Shown here in pieces: positions 25,953-33,118 of a DNA stretch of 64,000 nt. This stretch comes from MAG-120531 sp038125995 (GTDB lineage: Bacteria; Bacteroidota; Bacteroidia; Flavobacteriales; Flavobacteriaceae), in assembly GCA_038125995.1 (NCBI GenBank), contig JAYPEX010000006.1, positions 1-64,000 on the forward strand. Reading direction: 5' to 3'. Each line of letters begins with the position of its first letter. The first letter of the stretch is position 1. Made by a program: the position numbers and the translations under genes. The notes under the pieces were generated by a model. The model was given only the letters and a program-made list of their open reading frames with translations. It was not told the DNA's origin and ran no database searches.

Positions 25953-26288
25953 ATGAAAAATATTAGTTTACTAATCGCCTTGTGTGTTTCTGCTATCAGC
26001 TTTGCTCAAATGGTAAATGATAAAGGATCCATCACTGGAAAAATATTAGATCTTGAAGCTGACAACAGTCCGCTTGCATTTGCAACAGTAGAGGTAGTAG
26101 ATACCAATAAAACAGCGACTACTGATTTTGATGGTAATTTTACGGTCATTGGTTTAGAACCTGGAACTTACAAATTAAAAGTTCGCTTTTTAGGTTACCA
26201 AGAGTTGTACACCAAAGACCTCATTGTGGAAGCTGATCATACTAACAATATTAGCTATTCATTGAAAGCAATTCACATAGAAGAATAA
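25953..26288 (+). CDS. Free-standing secreted CarboxypepD_reg-like domain protein
   Basis: This is a 111-residue protein made of a signal peptide (MKNISLLIALCVSAISFAQ) and one CarboxypepD_reg-like beta-sandwich. The start was set at ATG 25953 because an upstream TTG frame adds a non-signal leader. The domain (GSITGKILDLEADNSPLAFA, DFDGNFTVIGLEPGTYKLKV, RFLGYQEL) is clearly related to the N-terminal domain of the TonB receptor encoded next door (DFDGLYEFNNLEPGTYTLEI, SFLGYETI), but no plug or barrel follows. It has its own repeat-type regulatory sites and terminator. It may be a periplasmic partner or decoy of the receptor; that is inference. It is not a truncated receptor, since a normal stop and terminator follow. 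Confidence 0.85.
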   Translation: MKNISLLIALCVSAISFAQMVNDKGSITGKILDLEADNSPLAFATVEVVDTNKTATTDFDGNFTVIGLEPGTYKLKVRFLGYQELYTKDLIVEADHTNNISYSLKAIHIEE

Positions 26289-26308
26289 GGCTTCTCAAGA
26301 CGCTATAC

Positions 26309-26334
26309 AACCTCCTTTTTAAGGGGGTTTTTTT
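26309..26334 (+). terminator. Rho-independent terminator after the CarboxypepD-like gene
   Basis: AACCTCC pairs with GGGGGTT (one T-G wobble) around a TTTTTAA loop, followed by a T-run. It separates the small gene from the TonB receptor, which has its own repeat array 10 bases further on. Confidence 0.8.
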
Positions 26335-26343
26335 GTGTCTTAA

Positions 26344-26376
26344 TTTAAGATTCTCTTAACCTAAGCATAACTTTAA
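26344..26376 (+). promoter_or_regulatory. Three 11-base TAAC-type repeats upstream of the TonB receptor, candidate Pho box
   Basis: Adjacent units TTTAAGATTCT, CTTAACCTAAG and CATAACTTTAA have TAA(C/G) cores at 26346, 26357 and 26368. A degenerate fourth unit (TATAGAAGTTT) brings the array close to AAGTTTTG (26392-26399), five of six fixed positions of the -7 consensus. The spacing from last core to -7 is close to that at the porin promoter. Predicted leader is about 50 bases. Confidence 0.55.
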
Positions 26377-26454
26377 TATAGAAGTTTAGTAAAGTTTTGC
26401 TAACCTTTTTCTAAGGCTTGCTCACGTTATTTGCACAATATTTAACGATTCGAA

Positions 26455-29280
26455 ATGAAAAAAATTTACCTAGCATTATTTGTACTTACAACTGCGGTTT
26501 CATTCGCTCAAGAAACAGGAACCATTCAGGGGAAACTTACCGATAAAGAGCTTAACGATGAACCCTTAGTGTTTGGAAATATCCTCATCAAAGGAACCTC
26601 GCTGGGAACCACATCTGATTTTGATGGACTTTATGAATTCAACAATTTAGAACCTGGAACTTATACCTTAGAGATCAGCTTTTTAGGATATGAAACCATC
26701 ACAGTAGAAAACATAGTAGTAAAGGCCGGAGAGATTACTAAAGCAGACTTTTCATTAGGAGCCTCTCAAGGCATGGCTCTAGAAGAAGTAGTTGTCGTAA
26801 CAACGACCTCAAAAGAATCAGAAGCGGCACTATTAGTAGAACAAAAAAATGCAGTTGCGATGTCTACTGCAATTGGATCGCAAGAACTTGCAAAAAAAGG
26901 AGTTGGTGATGCAGCTACAGCGTTAACAAAAACTACTGGGGTATCAAAACAAGAAGGGAGCGGCACCATCTTTGTTAGAGGATTGGGTGATCGCTACAAT
27001 ATGACCACACTAAATAAACTTCCTTTACCTTCAAACAATCCTTCAAGAAAGAATATCGAACTGGGAATGTTTACTACCGATATTGTAGAGTACATAGGAA
27101 TCGACAAAACATTTATCGCTTCCAATTACGGAGATTTTTCTGGTGCGAATATCAATATTAAAACTAAAGACTTTAAAGGAACATCATTTATTAATATTTC
27201 TTTAGGATCAGGAGTAAACACAGAAGTTTCAAAGGCAGACACCTTTTACCTAAACGATGGACCTAATAAATCTGGTTTTTATTATCAATCCTATCCTTTA
27301 TTTCCGTTGAATAATTACAACTTTACAACGAGCTGGGACCGAACAATTGAGAATAACCCTATCAATAGAAATGCTTCTTTAAAAGGTGGTATCTCATTTT
27401 ATTTGGGAGAAAACACCAAGGTAAATTTCTTTGGAATGGCTTCTCATGAGAATAATTTCAGTTATCAAAACGGAATCGTTAGAGGAGGTATTACAGTCTC
27501 TGGGTTAGCCAGAAGAGATTTCACCTATGACTCCTTCAAGTACAACACCAACTCTACAGCAATGGGAACAATCGGTGTTCGTCACTTAAATCACTTCTTA
27601 CAGTTCAACAGCTTGTATACCAACACTTCTTCTCAATCTCAAAATGAGTACTACGGTGTTGTAGATGCATTTGACTACGCACCTGAAGGAGGGGCTGTTG
27701 TTCAGCGTTCTGTATTTGATCGCACGGTACTATTAGTAAATCAATTATTAGGGGAGCATCAACTGAGCGACACCTTCGCTGTAAATTGGGGGACTTCGTT
27801 TAACATCACTCAAAATGTGATTCCAGACAGAAGACAAACAATGATTTCTCCTGATAACTGGGATAATCCTAAAGGTCCAAAGTCATTTCAACAAACATTA
27901 AATAGCTCAGACAACCATCGATTTTTTCAAAATTTGAGTGAAGAAGAATTTGCTGCAAACTTTGAAGCAACATACAAATTCAAGAAAAATGAAGATGACC
28001 TATACGATGGGACTCTTACTTTTGGGTACAACGGTCGTATGAAATCAGTAGACTTTAAAGCGACTCAATTCAACTTTAGAATTACAAGACGTCTTTACGG
28101 TGCGGTTGTTGATCAGCCCATTGTTGAAAATGTTCACAATCTCGACAGCTATTTCAACCTAGAAAACAGAAACGCTGGATTGTTCTCTATCGAAACCTTT
28201 AGAGGAAATTTAAACACTCCTTTTGCTCTTGTTCCACAAACGTATGACGGAACTCAAAATATCCATGCTGCTTACACCAATTTGACCTACAAATTATCAG
28301 ATAAAACAACTGCAGTAGTTGGATTAAGAGCTGAAATAATAGATCAGACGATTAATTGGAGTACTTCTTTAGATCCAACCGGGGGTACTGCTTCTTTTAA
28401 TACTACTGAATTCTTACCAACAGCAAGCATCAAAGTTGCCTTGAAAGAAGATCAAAACTTAAAATTAGCAGCGAGTAAGACTTATACGCTTCCTCAATTT
28501 AAAGAACGCGCCTTGTTCCAATACGAGGATGTGACTCAGGTATCATTTGGAAATCCATCCCTTTACGCCTCGACGGATTACAACTTTGATGCAAAGTTGG
28601 AACTCTTTCCAAAGCGTTCAGAGCTTATTTCTGTAGGAGGTTTTGCAAAATACATTCAAAACCCCATCAACGACGTTACGGTTAACTCTGCTACTAATGA
28701 TTTGAGTTATGTCAACACAGGAGATAGTGCTACGGTATTTGGAGTTGAAATTGAAACGCGAAAAGATCTGATCAATCACGAAACTGAAACAGAATCTGGA
28801 TTCTTAAAAACTTTATTGACATTTGGATTAAATGCTTCGTATTTAATATCCAATCAAGAACTCGATGCTCAAAAAGTAATCGATGAAACCACTACTGCTG
28901 GAATCTTACCACTTAGTGTGGATTTCACCAATAGTTCTGATAAACTCACTGGAGCATCCGATTTATTACTCAACGCAGATATCAGTTTTTCTAAAGAATT
29001 TGAAAAGGATCGAAATTTAAGTGCTACTGCTGCTTATAACTATTACTCAGATCGAATCTATGCCTTAGGAACAGAAGGAAAAGGAAATTTAGTAGACAAG
29101 GGATTGGGAAGCTTAGATCTCATTGTTAAATCGGATCTCACAAAAAATCTAAGTCTTGGTCTTAGTGCTAAAAACATCTTGAATCCGGAAGTCTTAAGAA
29201 TTCAAGACATTCAAAATATTGAAGTGCTTTCGTATAAGCGAGGAGCTACTGTTAAGCTTTCTTTATCCTATAACTTTTAG
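26455..29280 (+). CDS. TonB-dependent receptor with CarboxypepD-like N-terminal domain
   Basis: This is a 941-residue outer-membrane receptor. Signal MKKIYLALFVLTTAVSFAQ is followed by a CarboxypepD_reg-like domain (about 22-105), a linker with the TonB-box-like stretch LEEVVVVTTTSKES, and a plug (about 130-260) with DAATALTKTTGVSKQEGSG, TIFVRGLGDRYNMTTLNKL and GDFSGANINIKTKDF. A 22-strand-type barrel ends in GATVKLSLSYNF. It is not a SusC and has no SusD; instead the next gene is a beta-helix lipoprotein. A candidate Pho-type repeat array sits upstream, and the PhoBR-like genes are 1.3 kb away, suggesting uptake of a phosphorus-containing or other phosphate-linked compound. The substrate is unknown. 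Family call is very secure. Confidence 0.93.
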   Translation: MKKIYLALFVLTTAVSFAQETGTIQGKLTDKELNDEPLVFGNILIKGTSLGTTSDFDGLYEFNNLEPGTYTLEISFLGYETITVENIVVKAGEITKADFSLGASQGMALEEVVVVTTTSKESEAALLVEQKNAVAMSTAIGSQELAKKGVGDAATALTKTTGVSKQEGSGTIFVRGLGDRYNMTTLNKLPLPSNNPSRKNIELGMFTTDIVEYIGIDKTFIASNYGDFSGANINIKTKDFKGTSFINISLGSGVNTEVSKADTFYLNDGPNKSGFYYQSYPLFPLNNYNFTTSWDRTIENNPINRNASLKGGISFYLGENTKVNFFGMASHENNFSYQNGIVRGGITVSGLARRDFTYDSFKYNTNSTAMGTIGVRHLNHFLQFNSLYTNTSSQSQNEYYGVVDAFDYAPEGGAVVQRSVFDRTVLLVNQLLGEHQLSDTFAVNWGTSFNITQNVIPDRRQTMISPDNWDNPKGPKSFQQTLNSSDNHRFFQNLSEEEFAANFEATYKFKKNEDDLYDGTLTFGYNGRMKSVDFKATQFNFRITRRLYGAVVDQPIVENVHNLDSYFNLENRNAGLFSIETFRGNLNTPFALVPQTYDGTQNIHAAYTNLTYKLSDKTTAVVGLRAEIIDQTINWSTSLDPTGGTASFNTTEFLPTASIKVALKEDQNLKLAASKTYTLPQFKERALFQYEDVTQVSFGNPSLYASTDYNFDAKLELFPKRSELISVGGFAKYIQNPINDVTVNSATNDLSYVNTGDSATVFGVEIETRKDLINHETETESGFLKTLLTFGLNASYLISNQELDAQKVIDETTTAGILPLSVDFTNSSDKLTGASDLLLNADISFSKEFEKDRNLSATAAYNYYSDRIYALGTEGKGNLVDKGLGSLDLIVKSDLTKNLSLGLSAKNILNPEVLRIQDIQNIEVLSYKRGATVKLSLSYNF

Positions 29281-29315
29281 TTAATACAAGCATTACATAA
29301 AGGTAAATTATTACT

Positions 29316-29346
29316 AACGCTTAGTTTAAATACTAAGCGTTTTTTT
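29316..29346 (+). terminator. Rho-independent terminator between TonB receptor and beta-helix lipoprotein
   Basis: AACGCTTAG and CTAAGCGTT form a perfect 9-base stem with an 8-base AT loop and a T-run. It lies between two genes on the same strand 105 bases apart, so it may reduce rather than abolish expression of the downstream gene. Confidence 0.88.
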
Positions 29347-29385
29347 GTGTCAGAATTTAAAACAAAAATCAATTAAAATTATACA

Positions 29386-31596
29386 ATGAAAAAATCAGTT
29401 TTAAAATTTGCTTTACTATCATTAGTACTGACAGCGAGTTCTTGTATTAAAGATGAAACTCCTGCAGTTGATATTCATTCCAATGGAATTCAAGATGGAG
29501 ATGAGACTGGAATCGATTGTGGAGGTTCTTCTGGAAATGAATGTCCTGTTAACAATGAATTATCAGGTGAGATTTCAGATGCACAAGTATTAGACGCCTC
29601 TATTGAATATGATTTAACTGGTGCCTTAATCGTTCGCGAAGGAGGATCTTTAACCATTCCTGCTGGGACTGTGATCAAAGCTTCAGGTGGAACTTCTTCT
29701 TATATTGCTGTTGCTCAAGGAGGACTCATTTATGTGAACGGCACCTCTTCAAATCCAGTAGTAATGACTTCAGCTGCTGAATCACCTGCTGCAGGTGATT
29801 GGGGAGGATTAGTGCTTTGCGGAAAAGCTCCAACAAACGTAGGTGCTACAGCTACTTCTGAAGTTGCTGATTTAACTTATGGAGGTACTGATGCAAACGA
29901 TTCTTCTGGAGTCTTAAAGTATTTAAGAGTAGAGTACACAGGTGCCACTTTTAACTCTTCAAAAGAATTCAACGGTGTATCATTCTTTGGAGTTGGTGCT
30001 GGAACAACAGTTGATTATATTCAATCCTATGAAGGTGGAGATGATGGTTTAGAGTTCTTCGGTGGAACAGTAAATCCAACTCATTTGGTTTCTGTGAACT
30101 CAGGAGATGATTCCATTGACTTTGCAGATGGATGGTCTGGAAATGGATCCTACTGGTACATCTTGGGAGGTGCCAAGGCTGGAATTGAAGGATCAAACAA
30201 TGGTGATAACGGAGCTGCGACTCCAATGACAACTGCTACCTTATCCAACATCTCAATTGTAGGACCTGTAACTGAAGGAGCATTATACTTTAAAGAAGGT
30301 GGAGGGAAATTCACCATTGACAACTTCTACGCTAAAGGTGTTAACTTAGGTGTTAAAGTAAAAAGCACAGATACCAATGCTTCTGATCGTATTGAAGCTG
30401 GTGAACTTATAATGACGAACGTACAATTTGCAGATTCAGCTGAAGGATTTGTAGCTCATGACTACACTGGCACTACTCAATCGTTTATTTCTGAGGGAAT
30501 TACTACAGGAGCCGGATCTGGTGCTGCTGCTCCAAGTTGGACTCAAGGTTGGACCGTTGGACTGGATAACACTACCGCAGCTACAACTGAAAATATTCAA
30601 GGAGAAATCGCAACTGATATCAGTTTAGATGCTTCAATCGAGTACTATTTATCAGGATCTCTTGTAATTAAAGACGGTGGTTCATTAACTATTCCTGCAG
30701 GGACCATCATCAAAGCTACTGGAGGAACCTCTTCTTATATCGCAGTGGCTCAAGGTGGACAAATTTTCGTCAATGGAACAGCTGATGCTCCAGTGATTAT
30801 GACGTCAAACGCAAGTACTCCTGCTGCAGGTGATTGGGGAGGATTAGTGCTTTGCGGAAAAGCTCCAACAAACGTAGGTGCTACAGCTACCTCTGAAGTT
30901 GCTGATTTGACTTACGGTGGAACGGTTACTGATGACAACTCTGGTGTTTTAAAATACCTCAGAGTCGAATACACAGGGGCTACTTTTAACTCTTCAAAAG
31001 AATTCAACGGAGTGTCTTTTTTCGGAGTTGGATCTGGAACTACAGTTGATTATGTTCAATCCTATGAAGGTGGGGATGATGGAATAGAATTCTTCGGAGG
31101 TACCGTGAATGCAACTCATTTAGTATCAATTAACTCTGGCGATGATTCAATCGATTTTGCTGACGGATGGAACGGCACTGGATCTCATTGGTATATCAAA
31201 GGAGGTGCTAAAGCAGGTATTGAAGGATCTAATAACGGTGACAACGGTGCTGCAACACCTATGACTACAACAACACTTTCAAACATTACGGTAGTAGGTC
31301 CTGTCACCGAAGGAGCGCTTTATTTCAAAGAAGGTGGAGGAAAATTCACTATCGATAATTTTTATACTACTGGAATTGACAAAGCTGTTAAAGTTAAAAC
31401 TACAGACACCAATTCCATTGCAAGAATCGATGGAGGTGATTTAACAATTACCAATATGCAATTTGACAATAAAGCTGAGGGATTTGTAATATCAGATTAC
31501 GCTGCTGTCGCTGATCATATTACTGAAGGTACCGCTACAGGTGCTGGAAATGGAGCCGCTATTCCTGATTGGGCAGCGTCTTGGATAAAGCAATAA
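29386..31596 (+). CDS. Duplicated right-handed beta-helix surface lipoprotein
   Basis: This is a 736-residue lipoprotein: signal MKKSVLKFALLSLVLTASSC (Cys20), then a Cys-rich calcium-like motif (NGIQDGDETGIDCGG, residues about 33-47) common in flavobacterial surface proteins. Two tandem copies of a 345-residue unit follow (about 61-405 and 406-736). Each has SIEYxL, GGSLTIPAGTxIKAxGGTSSYIAVAQGG, GDWGGLVLCGKAPTNVGATAT, the SYEGGDDGxEFFGGTVN strand and GGGKFTIDNFY, the stacked short strands expected of a parallel beta-helix. Databases may label relatives as transporters, but no membrane segments exist. It follows the TonB receptor and could be its surface partner in place of SusD. That role is inferred from position. 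The two units share a 71-base identical stretch. Confidence 0.85.
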   Translation: MKKSVLKFALLSLVLTASSCIKDETPAVDIHSNGIQDGDETGIDCGGSSGNECPVNNELSGEISDAQVLDASIEYDLTGALIVREGGSLTIPAGTVIKASGGTSSYIAVAQGGLIYVNGTSSNPVVMTSAAESPAAGDWGGLVLCGKAPTNVGATATSEVADLTYGGTDANDSSGVLKYLRVEYTGATFNSSKEFNGVSFFGVGAGTTVDYIQSYEGGDDGLEFFGGTVNPTHLVSVNSGDDSIDFADGWSGNGSYWYILGGAKAGIEGSNNGDNGAATPMTTATLSNISIVGPVTEGALYFKEGGGKFTIDNFYAKGVNLGVKVKSTDTNASDRIEAGELIMTNVQFADSAEGFVAHDYTGTTQSFISEGITTGAGSGAAAPSWTQGWTVGLDNTTAATTENIQGEIATDISLDASIEYYLSGSLVIKDGGSLTIPAGTIIKATGGTSSYIAVAQGGQIFVNGTADAPVIMTSNASTPAAGDWGGLVLCGKAPTNVGATATSEVADLTYGGTVTDDNSGVLKYLRVEYTGATFNSSKEFNGVSFFGVGSGTTVDYVQSYEGGDDGIEFFGGTVNATHLVSINSGDDSIDFADGWNGTGSHWYIKGGAKAGIEGSNNGDNGAATPMTTTTLSNITVVGPVTEGALYFKEGGGKFTIDNFYTTGIDKAVKVKTTDTNSIARIDGGDLTITNMQFDNKAEGFVISDYAAVADHITEGTATGAGNGAAIPDWAASWIKQ
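29785..29855 (+). repeat. 71-base exact direct repeat, copy 1 (copy 2 at 30820-30890)
   Basis: The stretch from CCTGCTGCAGG to GCTACAGCTAC is identical at 29785-29855 and 30820-30890, offset 1,035 bases (345 codons). The flanking parts of the two protein units differ at many codons, so this island points to recent gene conversion between the two copies. Confidence 0.85.
30820..30890 (+). repeat. 71-base exact direct repeat, copy 2
   Basis: Second copy of the exact repeat in the beta-helix gene. It encodes the same PAAGDWGGLVLCGKAPTNVG segment in the second 345-residue unit. Confidence 0.85.
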
Positions 31597-31624
31597 GCTA
31601 CTTTTAGTGATTTTCAATAAATAG

Positions 31625-31647
31625 AGCCCCTTTATGGGGCTTTTTTT
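31625..31647 (+). terminator. Rho-independent terminator after the beta-helix gene
   Basis: AGCCCC and GGGGCT form a 6-base stem with loop TTTAT and seven following T, 28 bases after the stop codon. Confidence 0.88.
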
Positions 31648-31734
31648 ATGTTTTATTTAAAGTTTTATTGGCTTTTATTTTTTACCTTTAGCTAACTAAA
31701 CTTGTTTAACAACAACTCACTCACTCGTCTCACG

Positions 31735-32037
31735 ATGAAAAAATGGTATTTCATATTGTTTTTCATTGCAGCTATAGGTATCTCTGTAGCTCAAGAGACT
31801 AATGAAGTACCAGGACTCAACATCTACCCAAACCCAGTTACTCAAGGAGTTGTTTATATAGCCACCGACAGCAATCAAACTAAAGAAATTGTCATCTATG
31901 ATGTGTTTGGAGCTATGAAGCTTAGAACCTCTCTCGATCAAGAAGGACTTTATCTACAAAATTTAGAAGCTGGAATCTACGTGATTCGAGTAACTGAAAA
32001 CAATCGTACTTCTACCAGAAAATTGATTGTGAAGTAG
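31735..32037 (+). CDS. Mini-protein: signal peptide plus T9SS type A sorting domain
   Basis: This is a 100-residue protein. Start ATG 31735 gives signal MKKWYFILFFIAAIGISVAQ; an upstream TTG in frame adds a non-signal leader. After about ten residues the T9SS type A C-terminal domain begins (NIYPNPVTQGVVYIA, KEIVIYDVFGAMKL, LQNLEAGIYVIRVTENNRTSTRKLIVK). Such domains normally steer large cargo through the outer membrane, yet here there is no cargo domain. It may be a remnant, a competitor for the sorting machinery, or a small surface peptide. It is preceded by a terminator and lies 30 bases upstream of the LuxE-like gene. Confidence that it is coding is good; its job is unknown. Confidence 0.85.
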   Translation: MKKWYFILFFIAAIGISVAQETNEVPGLNIYPNPVTQGVVYIATDSNQTKEIVIYDVFGAMKLRTSLDQEGLYLQNLEAGIYVIRVTENNRTSTRKLIVK

Positions 32038-32051
32038 CAGTTCTAATGATG

Positions 32052-32059
32052 TATCTTTG
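32052..32059 (+). promoter_or_regulatory. -7 promoter element of the LuxE-like gene
   Basis: TATCTTTG is an exact TAnnTTTG match ending eight bases before ATG 32068. The transcript would start at about 32065, so the mRNA would be almost leaderless. Confidence 0.6.
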
Positions 32060-32067
32060 TATTAAAG

Positions 32068-33045
32068 ATGCGCGATCCCTTTAACATAGAAACCGAAAAA
32101 GAATTTAAGGCTTATGCCTTAGAGTTATTTGCGTATCAACATCAAAACAACAAGGTCTATCGTCAGTTTTGTGATTTATTAAAAGTGGATCCCTCAAAAG
32201 TTCAACGTCTTGAGCATATCCCCTATTTACCCATAGAGTTCTTTAAACTTAAAGAAGTGTATTGTGGTACTCCTGGAGATTTTTACTTTAGTTCGAGTGG
32301 AACCACCTCTAGTGTCAACTCCAAACACTATATCGAAGACTTAAATCACTACACCAAGAGTTTTAGAACAGCTTTTAATCACTTTTATGGACCTATTAAT
32401 GATTATTGCGTCCTGGCACTGCTTCCTTCTTATTTAGAGCGTAAAGGCTCCTCATTGATCTTTATGGCAGAAGATCTCATTAAAGAGAGCAAGCATCCTC
32501 AATCAGGTTTCTATCTCAATGAATTAGATTCCTTAGCTAAAACTTTAAAAGAATTAGAATCCAAAAACACCAAAATCTTACTTATTGGAGTATCCTTTGC
32601 ACTTTTGGATTTTGTTGAAGAATGTCAAATAGAGCTACATAACACCATCGTTATGGAAACTGGAGGTATGAAAGGAAGGCGTAAAGAACTCATTAGAGCA
32701 GAGCTTCACGAATTACTACAAAAGGGATTTGGAGTCAACGCCATTCACTCTGAATACGGAATGACCGAACTCCTTTCTCAGGGGTATTCCAAAGGAAATG
32801 GACTGTTTAAAACACCTCCCTGGATGAAGATTTCCATTCGTGATCCCAGAGACCCCTTATCGCTCATTGGAACGCATAAAACTGGAGGAATTAACATCAT
32901 TGACTTAGCCAATAAAGAGAGTTGTGCCTTTATCGCAACCGAAGATTTAGGAAAAGTATATCCCGATGGCACTTTTGAAGTTTTAGGCCGATTTGATAAG
33001 TCTGCCATCAGAGGGTGTAACTTGATGGTAATGGATCCCGCATAA
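32068..33045 (+). CDS. LuxE/PaaK-type acyl-protein synthetase-like enzyme
   Basis: This 325-residue cytoplasmic enzyme belongs to the LuxE branch of the adenylate-forming superfamily. FYFSSSGTTSS is the phosphate-binding loop, HSEYGMTELLSQGY the adenylate motif, and GRFDKSAIRGCNLM the C-terminal hinge; Cys319 could correspond to the acyl-carrying Cys of LuxE, but this is only a suggestion from position. LuxE activates a fatty acid as acyl-AMP and transfers it to a cysteine. No luxC, luxD or luciferase genes are nearby, so bioluminescence is unlikely. Stand-alone copies are frequent in flavobacteria, with unknown acceptors. It has its own promoter and is followed by tyrS. Confidence 0.85.
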   Translation: MRDPFNIETEKEFKAYALELFAYQHQNNKVYRQFCDLLKVDPSKVQRLEHIPYLPIEFFKLKEVYCGTPGDFYFSSSGTTSSVNSKHYIEDLNHYTKSFRTAFNHFYGPINDYCVLALLPSYLERKGSSLIFMAEDLIKESKHPQSGFYLNELDSLAKTLKELESKNTKILLIGVSFALLDFVEECQIELHNTIVMETGGMKGRRKELIRAELHELLQKGFGVNAIHSEYGMTELLSQGYSKGNGLFKTPPWMKISIRDPRDPLSLIGTHKTGGINIIDLANKESCAFIATEDLGKVYPDGTFEVLGRFDKSAIRGCNLMVMDPA

Positions 33046-33092
33046 GTTATGAACTTCTTAGAAGTGAGCTGCAATTCTTATAAAATCATCCT

Positions 33093-33100
33093 TATATTTG
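33093..33100 (+). promoter_or_regulatory. -7 promoter element of tyrS
   Basis: TATATTTG is an exact match to TAnnTTTG. Its last three bases (TTG) would be an apparent in-frame start codon for tyrS, but lying in a promoter they are not translated; this decides the start at 33119. Predicted transcript start is near 33107. Confidence 0.65.
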
Positions 33101-33118
33101 CCACAAATAAGATATCTA

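Noticed and set aside
29386..31596. Multidrug transporter
   Set aside because: Relatives may be labelled this way, but the sequence is a lipoprotein beta-helix without membrane segments.
32068..33045. Bioluminescence operon
   Set aside because: Only a LuxE-like gene is present, with no luciferase, LuxC or LuxD homologues in the window.
33098..33118. TTG as start codon of tyrS
   Set aside because: The TTG is the end of an exact -7 element TATATTTG, so it lies upstream of the transcript start. GTG 33119 fits family starts.
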